Shown here: piece by piece, positions 1-5,281 of the stretch
Layout of the letters: the number at the start of each line of letters is the position of its first letter
Numbering within the stretch: position 1 is the stretch's first letter
Assembly (NCBI GenBank): GCA_900542375.1
Contig: UQNI01000090.1
Location: 1 to 5,281 of the forward strand
Direction: 5' to 3'
Length of the DNA: 5,281 bases
DNA from: an uncultured Oscillospiraceae bacterium
GTDB lineage: Bacteria > Bacillota > Clostridia > Oscillospirales > Acutalibacteraceae
The notes under the pieces: model-generated
The model's input: only the letters and a program-made list of their open reading frames with translations
Told to the model about the DNA's origin: nothing
Database searches by the model: none
Translations under genes and position numbers: made by a program

Positions 1-2848
1 TCCCTTCCATGCTTGTTACTCCGCTTAATCCGCTCCAGCCTTTTAGTTCGGTAATTTGGTCCTTTCTTCCCAATACGCTCCAGCCTCTTGAAAGACCGGA
101 TAAATCCTGCACTGTATTATTCAAATTCCAATTGTTTATGGAAACATTTGCTTTGAAATCGGTTCGGCTATCATACCATGGAACCTCCAATTTCTGGTCT
201 GCATTTGTTAGAACTTCATCGACTGTGACCTCCCAGTTATCTGCCAGCAATGTAAACGGACCAGCGGGATATGTATTACCCCAAAAGACAGTAGTCAGAT
301 CAAATGCCCCGCCACTATTAGCCACTTTTTCATTGCATCCGTCTAAAATCCAGCCGGAAATATCTAATAATTCTAAAGAGGTACATTCATCAAAGGTAAA
401 ATAAAAGAACATCGTTTTAAAACCGGATTTAATATTCGGTATTCTAATTTCTTTGACATTGGTACAACCTGAAAAAGTACCATATAAACTATTCAATGAA
501 TGAATTTCTGTCCAACTGCTTAAATCTATCACTTCTAATTTTGTGCAGCTGGAAAACGCTTGCTGTAAACTCAATAAAGAAGGAACCCTCCAGCCGTCTA
601 AACTAAATTCCTGCAAGTTTTCACAGCCATAAAACAACCATGGTAAATTGACAATTTTAGTAGGATTCCAACGTTCTAAATTTGCAGATTGCAGCTGTGT
701 GCAATTGTAAAATACAGCAGAACCTTCCGTCACATTTGGCAGCACCCAAGATTCGATGCCTGTATCGGCCAGAGATATTAAATTTTTACAATTATAAAAT
801 GCATAACTGATATCTGAAAAATTTTTTGTATTGGTCTCACTCCAGTTTAAGCGTACATTACTTAAACTGGTACATCCCTGAAACAATCTGCTGATAGTTG
901 TCACATTAGAGGTATCCCATGCGCTTAAATCAATATTGTCAATCGCAGAACAGTTTGTAAATAATCTGGATATATTTGTTACATTTTGCGTATTGAATTG
1001 TTCCATACCAAGCACTGTAGTTAAACCGGTACAACCGTAAAACAATGCATCCATAGTGGTAGTTTCAGATGTATCGAAATTCCCCGCAAAATCTATCTTT
1101 GTAAGGTTTGCATTCCAGCCTGTTCCTAATGTACTGGTATCCGAATTATATTGTGCAAATAAAGCTCGAATGTCAGAAGGAGCTTTTACTCCGCCTTCTG
1201 CACTTACATACATATCAAAACCTTGTTTATCATCCTCTACTAAATAAGCAATAACAGAACTTCCTTCTTCTGCAATATTACGAGCGTAGACAATGTCAGC
1301 TCTGTCTTTTACAGTCACTTTTCTGGAGTCCTCCGCAGATGCGTCGTCCATATAGTCTAATAATTCATCTCGAAAGGTAACAGAATGTACTTTGTCGCCT
1401 ACAAGCTCTCCATTGATAAGAATATCACTAAAATCCAGCACTTGATTTAAACCGGCTGTTTCCATGATTTGATTACTTTTAGCAGGCGCCTTTTCAACTT
1501 GTCCCACTTCCAGAAATACCCCCGTTTGTCCCCAAACAGGTTTTAAAGTTATATTTTCATCGGGCATAGTAATGCTTTCACCAGCAGAATAACGTGTACC
1601 TGCATATGTGCCCTCCGTAACAATCCAGCCGCCAAAAGTGTAGCCTTCTTTTGAAATATCAGATGCGTCAGCAAGTGTTATAACAGTACCGGAAGCAGCA
1701 GATTGATTTGGAGGTACCGTTCCTGTTACATTATCGCCCAACTCATAACGAATGGTAAGGTCAGATTTATTTAAAACTACCTCAGGAAACGTGATACTTC
1801 CATTTTGATTTGTCTCATCAATCAGACCTGTATAATAGGTAGTAGTAAACGTCTGCTCATCAAATACACATTCCGGCCCCATTGTCTCCGGATTTAATCT
1901 TACTTTTAATTTTACCTGCAGTGTATCACCTGCATTAAAATCTCCTGTTTGAATGATAACACCTTTTTTATCCTGGTTAATCGTAGCTTCCGTGTTTCCA
2001 TATACAAGCGTTACTTTAATTGGTTCTGCACTTACTTCTGTAATTTCTTCTATCATTGTTTGATTTTGTGAAAGGGTTAAATTCATTGTTCCTTCATGAT
2101 GATCAAATAATGCTTTACTAAAAGATACCAATAATTCATTGGAATAGAATTCTTCCAATGCTTTTGCTTCATCAGCAAACTGATTCAACACATTGCTTAC
2201 GGTTTTACTGTATTGATATGTAACCAAAGCACCGTTATCTCCCAATGCAGCGTCAAGTTCTGTTAATTTATCGCTAAGCTCGGCTTCTTTATTGACAGAA
2301 GAACCAAGTGCCCAAAAAATAACGGTTGGATGATTATTCATCTCTTTTACTTCTTGTATTGCTTCCAGCGCTTTATCTACCGCAGTTAACTCGTTTGCTT
2401 CTCCACCAATTTGAGTTAAAGAAGAATTTGCGTCATATTCTGCGGCTGTCTCTAACCAGTTCGTTTCGTTTGTTTGTTCGCCGCCATATGTAATAATTTT
2501 TACCGGATTGGAACCATAAGCATACACCATGTCACTGGATTTTCCGCTCCATCCTGCAATGACAGCTCCTGCTTCTTGTGTCGACTGCTTACCTGTATCG
2601 GACGCGTCTACCAAAAAGATAACATTTACCGGCTCTTTTGGTTCAGCATGGATGAGATAAGTAATTTCTGCTTCTGTACGTTCTTCGTTTAAATATTCTA
2701 CAGCAACAGAACCTGTTTCTTCATTCCCTAAAGCTTTATTTGATGCTGCGCTTACTGTATCAATCCAATTGAGAGGTAATAAGGTAAGTATCAGTAGCAT
2801 GCACAAACATACAAGGGGAATATGCCTGGATTTTTTATACATGTTCAC
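1..2848 (-). CDS. Large secreted surface protein with VWA-like, InlB B-type and DUF285/BspA-like repeats (3' end outside window)
   Basis: This open frame runs from 2848 to base 2 and encodes at least 949 residues; no stop is reached. GTG at 2848 is preferred because AAAAGGAG ends 11 bases upstream; the in-frame ATG at 2842 is 17 bases away, and a TGA precedes both. Residues 1-34 form a signal peptide: KKSRH, a Leu-rich core, then VSA before Ala35. Residues ~72-225 resemble a von Willebrand A domain with DASDT at 81-85 and Thr155, but the third-loop Asp is not seen (WALGSS, 179-184). Residues ~240-345 look like a beta-rich domain. Residues ~364-439 match a Listeria-Bacteroides repeat (GYTFGGW, ending PVW). 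Residues 598-823 are DUF285/BspA-like repeats, followed by a Trp-rich stretch. From family knowledge, such proteins are exported and cell-surface attached, with suspected adhesive roles. No cell-wall anchor is visible; it may lie beyond base 1. The exact ligand is unknown. Confidence 0.93.
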   Translation of the reverse strand, partial: MNMYKKSRHIPLVCLCMLLILTLLPLNWIDTVSAASNKALGNEETGSVAVEYLNEERTEAEITYLIHAEPKEPVNVIFLVDASDTGKQSTQEAGAVIAGWSGKSSDMVYAYGSNPVKIITYGGEQTNETNWLETAAEYDANSSLTQIGGEANELTAVDKALEAIQEVKEMNNHPTVIFWALGSSVNKEAELSDKLTELDAALGDNGALVTYQYSKTVSNVLNQFADEAKALEEFYSNELLVSFSKALFDHHEGTMNLTLSQNQTMIEEITEVSAEPIKVTLVYGNTEATINQDKKGVIIQTGDFNAGDTLQVKLKVRLNPETMGPECVFDEQTFTTTYYTGLIDETNQNGSITFPEVVLNKSDLTIRYELGDNVTGTVPPNQSAASGTVITLADASDISKEGYTFGGWIVTEGTYAGTRYSAGESITMPDENITLKPVWGQTGVFLEVGQVEKAPAKSNQIMETAGLNQVLDFSDILINGELVGDKVHSVTFRDELLDYMDDASAEDSRKVTVKDRADIVYARNIAEEGSSVIAYLVEDDKQGFDMYVSAEGGVKAPSDIRALFAQYNSDTSTLGTGWNANLTKIDFAGNFDTSETTTMDALFYGCTGLTTVLGMEQFNTQNVTNISRLFTNCSAIDNIDLSAWDTSNVTTISRLFQGCTSLSNVRLNWSETNTKNFSDISYAFYNCKNLISLADTGIESWVLPNVTEGSAVFYNCTQLQSANLERWNPTKIVNLPWLFYGCENLQEFSLDGWRVPSLLSLQQAFSSCTKLEVIDLSSWTEIHSLNSLYGTFSGCTNVKEIRIPNIKSGFKTMFFYFTFDECTSLELLDISGWILDGCNEKVANSGGAFDLTTVFWGNTYPAGPFTLLADNWEVTVDEVLTNADQKLEVPWYDSRTDFKANVSINNWNLNNTVQDLSGLSRGWSVLGRKDQITELKGWSGLSGVTSMEG
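380..1057 (-). repeat. Nine-unit DUF285/BspA-like repeat array within the surface protein
   Basis: Each unit contains Phe-x-x-Cys. The cysteines are at residues 606, 633, 659, 687, 716, 742, 768, 795 and 822, spaced 27, 26, 28, 29, 26, 26, 27 and 27. The first three units are close to the textbook DUF285 pattern (for example WDTSNVTTISRLFQGC), with a Trp or Phe, then Asp/Asn-Thr, then the FxxC. The later six keep the Trp, the FxxC and the spacing but have lost the DTSNV core. In this family each unit is thought to form one turn of a leucine-rich-repeat-like solenoid with the Phe and Cys buried. DNA identity between units is low, so this is an old array rather than a recent tandem duplication. 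Confidence 0.88.
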
Positions 2849-2859
2849 TTTGTTACACA

Positions 2860-2867
2860 CTCCTTTT
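2860..2867 (-). promoter_or_regulatory. Ribosome binding site deciding the GTG start
   Basis: The minus strand reads AAAAGGAG here. Its end lies 11 bases before GTG at 2848 and 17 before ATG at 2842, which favours the GTG. A further in-frame GTG at 2860 overlaps the site itself and cannot use it. The resulting N-terminus (Met-Asn-Met-Tyr-Lys-Lys) makes a normal signal-peptide n-region with either start, so the choice changes only two residues. Confidence 0.8.
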
Positions 2868-3012
2868 CATACTTCAGGCTTAACCATGTAACATATATCA
2901 TCATATTAATATTGCTGCAGGTTTCATTTATATCTTCTTAAACCGTATTCTATGGATTCTATACCAGTATTGTTCCAAATGAAATAATAAGCAGACATTA
3001 AGTAGACTTTTT

Positions 3013-3018
3013 ATTATA
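3013..3018 (-). promoter_or_regulatory. Candidate -10 box for the surface-protein gene
   Basis: The minus strand reads TATAAT exactly. TCGACA, one mismatch from TTGACA, lies upstream, but only 12 bases away, which is too close for a standard sigma-A promoter; no good -35 is seen at 16-18 bases. If used, transcription would begin near 3006 and leave a leader of roughly 155 bases. In such AT-rich DNA a perfect hexamer can arise by chance. Confidence 0.3.
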
Positions 3019-3042
3019 GATATGATAAAATGTCGAAAAGGC

Positions 3043-3055
3043 TTAACTGCGTTAA
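3043..3055. repeat. Small palindrome, possible operator
   Basis: TTAAC-TGC-GTTAA is a perfect inverted repeat with 5-base arms and a 3-base centre. It lies about 25-40 bases upstream of the candidate minus-strand TATAAT, so it would cover the -35 area or an activator position if that promoter is real. No regulator family is recognised from this motif, and chance occurrence is possible. Confidence 0.25.
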
Positions 3056-3263
3056 TTATTTTCTATTTTTTGGTAATAATCCAGTGTGAAAAAATGTCTA
3101 CCTTTTTTTCCAAATAAAAGGACTTTTTCTGCGCATCATTTTTTGTTTTCACCACGTAATAAATGTAGCGCATATGCATCACTTTGACATATAAAATAGA
3201 ACAATTTACAAATTTATACTAATCTGTTCATAATTCGGTCACACCTTATCAAGATAAAAAAGG

Positions 3264-3269
3264 TATACT
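3264..3269 (+). promoter_or_regulatory. Candidate -10 box of the plus-strand small RNA
   Basis: TATACT matches five of six positions of the sigma-A -10 consensus. It is placed to start transcription around 3276-3278, just before a run of three hairpins ending in a terminator. No recognisable TTGACA-like -35 exists at 16-18 bases upstream, where the bases are close to ACACCT. The space between contains an inverted repeat TTATC-AA-GATAA (3246-3257), which could be a regulator site. Confidence 0.4.
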
Positions 3270-3275
3270 ATAGAT

Positions 3276-3384
3276 GTAGTCAAGAGGCAATGTCACTTGC
3301 TCATTGATTTCCCCCACTTAATCAATGAAATAAATGCTAACAAAAAGGCAATACCGAATCGAAAGATTCGGCCTTTTTGTTTTT
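3276..3384 (+). ncRNA. Candidate small regulatory RNA between the surface-protein gene and leuS
   Basis: A transcript starting near 3276 and ending in the T run at 3380-3384 would be about 110 nt with three adjacent hairpins. The first has stem GCAA/TTGC (3287-3290 with 3297-3300). The second has a perfect 9-bp stem TCATTGATT/AATCAATGA (3301-3309 with 3320-3328) presenting the loop TCCCCCACTT. The third is the terminator. No plausible protein is encoded: the ATG at 3290 gives only five codons. Plus orientation is favoured because the terminator loop is GAAA, closed by C-G, and is followed by T runs. C-rich exposed loops are known in several Firmicutes small RNAs that pair with G-rich ribosome binding sites; this role is inferred here. 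I do not recognise it as 6S RNA, tmRNA, a T-box or a known riboswitch. An upstream start near 3219 is an alternative. Confidence 0.5.
3341..3384 (+). terminator. Intrinsic terminator of the plus-strand small RNA
   Basis: The lower stem pairs CAAAAAGG (3341-3348) with CCTTTTTG (3372-3379). The upper stem pairs CCGAATC (3354-3360) with GATTCGG (3365-3371). A five-base bulge, CAATA, lies on the left side, and the loop is a GAAA tetraloop. T residues follow at 3380-3384. On the minus strand the same DNA could form a weaker terminator, so a backup role behind leuS is possible. No plus-strand protein gene precedes it, which is the main reason to propose an RNA gene. Confidence 0.8.
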
Positions 3385-3406
3385 ACCAAGCATAATTTTA
3401 CTATCT

Positions 3407-3442
3407 AAAAAAACAGGCGCTTCGTTTTGAAGCGCCTGTTTT
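3407..3442 (-). terminator. Intrinsic terminator of leuS
   Basis: A perfect 12-bp stem, AACAGGCGCTTC (3412-3423) with GAAGCGCCTGTT (3429-3440), closes a five-base loop. A/T pairs extend it outward at the base. Read on the minus strand, seven T residues (complement of 3407-3413) close the terminator. Its arm begins two bases after the leuS TAA, with essentially no 3' untranslated spacer. The plus strand also has a T run (3439-3444), so it could stop read-through from the small RNA as well. Confidence 0.9.
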
Positions 3443-5281
3443 TTATTTTGCTACAATATTGACCAGTTTACCCGGTACATAAATTTCTTTTACAATTTGT
3501 TTGCCTGAAAGTTCTGCCGCTACTTTTAAATCTGCCTTTGCAGCTGCAATTGCACTTTCTGCATCAATATCTGCCGCAACTTCTAATCTGCAACGAATTT
3601 TTCCACATACTTGAACTGCAATTTCAATGGTTTTATCTACACATTTGCTTTCATCATATTCAGGCCAATGCTGCTGACAAACCATACCGTCGCCCAACTT
3701 TGAATGCTCCCATACTTCTTCGCAAATATGAGGTGCAAATAGATTTAACAATATGGTAAATAATCTGAATTCGCCTTTGGTGACAGAACCTATATCATAA
3801 ATATCATTTAACAAAGCCATTAATGTTGCAATTGCTGTGTTGAATTTTAAAGCTTCAATATCTTCACCAATCTTTTTGATGGCTCTATGGAAGGAAGCTT
3901 CCAATTTAGGACTGAGCGCTTCCTCTGATGTCATGATTTCTTGCAAATTCCAAAAGCGTTCCAGAAAACGTCTGCAGCCTTTGATACTTGCAGTGCTCCA
4001 AGGAGCTGCTTTTTCAAAGTCACCAATGAACATTTCATATAAACGCATGGTATCTGCACCGTATTCATGTATGATATCATCCGGATTGACTACATTGCCA
4101 CGAGATTTACTCATTTTTTCGCCGTTTTCACCTAAAATCATACCATGACTGGTACGTTTGGCATACGGCTCTTTGGTTGGCGCAATTCCAATATCATAGA
4201 GGAATTTATTCCAGAAACGGCTGTATAGCAGGTGCAAAGTGGTATGTTCCATGCCACCGTTGTACCAATCAACCGGAGCCCAATATTTTAAAGCTTCTGC
4301 GCTTGCCAAGGCGTTATTGTTATGCGGGTCCATATAACGAAGGAAATACCAGGAAGAACCGGCCCATTGAGGCATGGTATCTGTTTCACGCTTTGCAGGA
4401 CCACCGCATTTTGGACAAGTAGTATTGACCCAATCCGTCATTTTGGCAAGCGGAGATTCTCCGTTGTCTGTTGGTTCGTAAGAATCTACATCAGGCAATT
4501 CCAATGGTAATTGCTCCTGAGGAACCGCAACTTGTCCGCATTTATCGCAATGTACAATCGGAATTGGTTCACCCCAATAACGCTGCCGTGAGAATACCCA
4601 GTCGCGCAGTTTAAAGTTTACCTTTGTACGTCCAATGCCTTTTTCTTCTAAGTATGCTGTAATCTTTTTCTTTGCTTCCTCAACGGTTAAGCCGTTTAAA
4701 ATATCTGAATTCACCATGGTACCGTTTTGATTTTCAGTAAATGGTTCTTTTTGTACGTCGCCGCCTGCTACAACTTCAACAATTGGAAGATTGAATTTTT
4801 TTGCAAATTCCCAGTCACGCGCGTCATGACCCGGAACAGCCATAATGGCGCCTGTACCATAAGAAACTAAAACGTAATCGGAAACAAAAATCGGAATTTC
4901 TTTTTGTGTCAAGGGATTGATACCTTTTACACCCTTTAATTCCACACCCGTTTTTTCTTTGGCAACCTCTGTACGTTCAAAATCAGATTTTTTTGCAGCT
5001 GCTTCCTGATAATCACGGATTTCATCCATGTTGGAAAGTTTATCTTTCCAAGTTTCAATCAAGGGATGCTCCGGAGAGATAACCATATATGTAACGCCAT
5101 ACATCGTATCCGGACGGGTGGTATAAATCTCTACTGTGTCGCCTGCTGTGGTAGCAAATTTGGCTTGTACACCTGTGGAACGGCCAATCCAGTTTCTTTG
5201 CTGTGCTTTTACACGTTCCGGATAGTCTACCAAATCCAAATCATCAATCAAACGTTGTGCATATTCTGTAATTTTCAGCAT
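3443..5281 (-). CDS. leuS: Leucyl-tRNA synthetase, C-terminal 612 residues (5' end outside window)
   Basis: The enzyme joins leucine to tRNA-Leu using ATP in the cytoplasm and clears mischarged tRNA in its CP1 editing domain. The Met at the window edge is internal: family members are about 800-880 residues, so roughly 200, including the HIGH signature, are missing. Counting from the edge, RNWIGRS is at 29-35. The editing domain shows TTRPDT at 54-59 and GTGAIMAVPGHD at 142-153, with Asp156 at the position that holds the bound amino group in the family. A zinc module is suggested by CDKC (245-248) and CPKC (289-292). QWAGSSWYFLRY follows at 305-316, then EHTTLHLLYSRF at 345-356 and KMSKS at 389-393. 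The anticodon-binding helices cover about 460-540, and the C-terminal tRNA-contacting domain about 550-612, ending VPGKLVNIVAK. All expected catalytic and editing motifs in this part are intact. A T-box leader, common for clostridial synthetase genes, would lie upstream outside the window. Confidence 0.98.
   Translation of the reverse strand: MLKITEYAQRLIDDLDLVDYPERVKAQQRNWIGRSTGVQAKFATTAGDTVEIYTTRPDTMYGVTYMVISPEHPLIETWKDKLSNMDEIRDYQEAAAKKSDFERTEVAKEKTGVELKGVKGINPLTQKEIPIFVSDYVLVSYGTGAIMAVPGHDARDWEFAKKFNLPIVEVVAGGDVQKEPFTENQNGTMVNSDILNGLTVEEAKKKITAYLEEKGIGRTKVNFKLRDWVFSRQRYWGEPIPIVHCDKCGQVAVPQEQLPLELPDVDSYEPTDNGESPLAKMTDWVNTTCPKCGGPAKRETDTMPQWAGSSWYFLRYMDPHNNNALASAEALKYWAPVDWYNGGMEHTTLHLLYSRFWNKFLYDIGIAPTKEPYAKRTSHGMILGENGEKMSKSRGNVVNPDDIIHEYGADTMRLYEMFIGDFEKAAPWSTASIKGCRRFLERFWNLQEIMTSEEALSPKLEASFHRAIKKIGEDIEALKFNTAIATLMALLNDIYDIGSVTKGEFRLFTILLNLFAPHICEEVWEHSKLGDGMVCQQHWPEYDESKCVDKTIEIAVQVCGKIRCRLEVAADIDAESAIAAAKADLKVAAELSGKQIVKEIYVPGKLVNIVAK

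Larger units (their letters stand above)
2868..3240. other. AT-rich intergenic region upstream of the surface-protein gene, no supported gene
   Basis: No reading frame here has a credible start, ribosome binding site and length on either strand, and no tRNA or rRNA is recognised. The stretch is clearly richer in A and T than the flanking genes, with long A and T runs. It holds a candidate minus-strand -10 box (3013-3018), the palindrome TTAAC-TGC-GTTAA (3043-3055), and a direct repeat ATTCTAT-GG-ATTCTAT at 2947-2962. It also has a spaced inverted pair GAACA/TGTTC at 3199-3203 and 3225-3229. A plus-strand TTGACA at 3184-3189 stands 17 bases before the weak hexamer TACAAA. It is most likely the promoter and 5' leader region of the surface-protein gene. 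Confidence 0.6.

Noticed and set aside
9..404. Plus-strand open frame of 131 codons
   Set aside because: It lies antisense to the long, domain-bearing minus-strand surface-protein frame, shows no recognisable domain, and has no good ribosome binding site.
1056..1247. Plus-strand open frame of 63 codons
   Set aside because: Antisense shadow of the surface-protein gene with no recognisable features.
2474..2692. Plus-strand open frame of 72 codons, Cys- and Phe-rich
   Set aside because: Antisense to the VWA-like domain coding region; its composition is a by-product of the opposite strand.
2843..2863. Idea that the small RNA loop pairs with the adjacent surface-protein ribosome binding site
   Set aside because: The loop TCCCCCACTT has only a short match (CACTT with AAGTG) near the start codon and no good fit to AAAAGGAG, so a local target is not supported.
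3290..3307. Tiny plus-strand frame MSLAH in the small RNA candidate
   Set aside because: Only five codons, and the AGAGG upstream is two bases from the ATG, too close to serve as a ribosome binding site.
3295..3316. Minus-strand GGGGGA followed by ATG, resembling a translation start
   Set aside because: The frame is ATG AGC AAG TGA, three codons, so it is more likely the complement of the small RNA's C-rich loop than a leader peptide.
3200..3384. 6S RNA or a T-box leader
   Set aside because: The hairpins are short and successive rather than a long rod with a central bubble; no T-box sequence is seen, and leuS reads in the opposite direction with its 3' end here.
3538..4510. Several plus-strand open frames of 62-103 codons
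   Set aside because: All are antisense to leuS, whose motifs are continuous and convincing through this stretch.

Overview
The window holds parts of two minus-strand genes separated by an unusually busy 594-base intergenic region. The organism looks like a low-to-moderate GC Gram-positive anaerobe of the Clostridia type, probably host-associated. This is inferred from the clostridial-looking leucyl-tRNA synthetase, the AAAAGGAG ribosome binding site with a GTG start, the strong intrinsic terminators, and a secreted protein combining a Listeria-Bacteroides (InlB B-type) repeat with DUF285/BspA-like repeats. Species cannot be named from the sequence alone.

Region 1 (1-2848, minus): the first 949 residues of a large secreted surface protein whose 3' end lies beyond base 1. 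In order it has a Sec signal peptide, a degenerate von Willebrand factor A-like domain, a beta-rich linker domain, one InlB B-type repeat, and an array of nine FxxC repeats of 26-29 residues. A Trp-rich region follows and runs off the window. The reading frame was followed codon by codon from 2848 to base 2 without a stop or frameshift.

Region 2 (2849-3442): AT-rich intergenic DNA. The part next to the surface-protein gene carries its ribosome binding site, a candidate minus-strand -10 box and a small palindrome. The part next to leuS appears to hold an independent plus-strand small RNA of about 110 nt. It has a TATACT -10 box, three consecutive hairpins, a C-rich loop and a strong terminator. 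A separate leuS terminator follows at 3407-3442.

Region 3 (3443-5281, minus): the last 612 codons of leuS. About 200 N-terminal residues, including the HIGH signature, lie outside the window. Both genes point the same way, but the leuS terminator abutting its stop codon and the long gap suggest they are separate transcription units. The housekeeping gene and the surface protein have no evident functional link. The small RNA candidate is the most interesting item.
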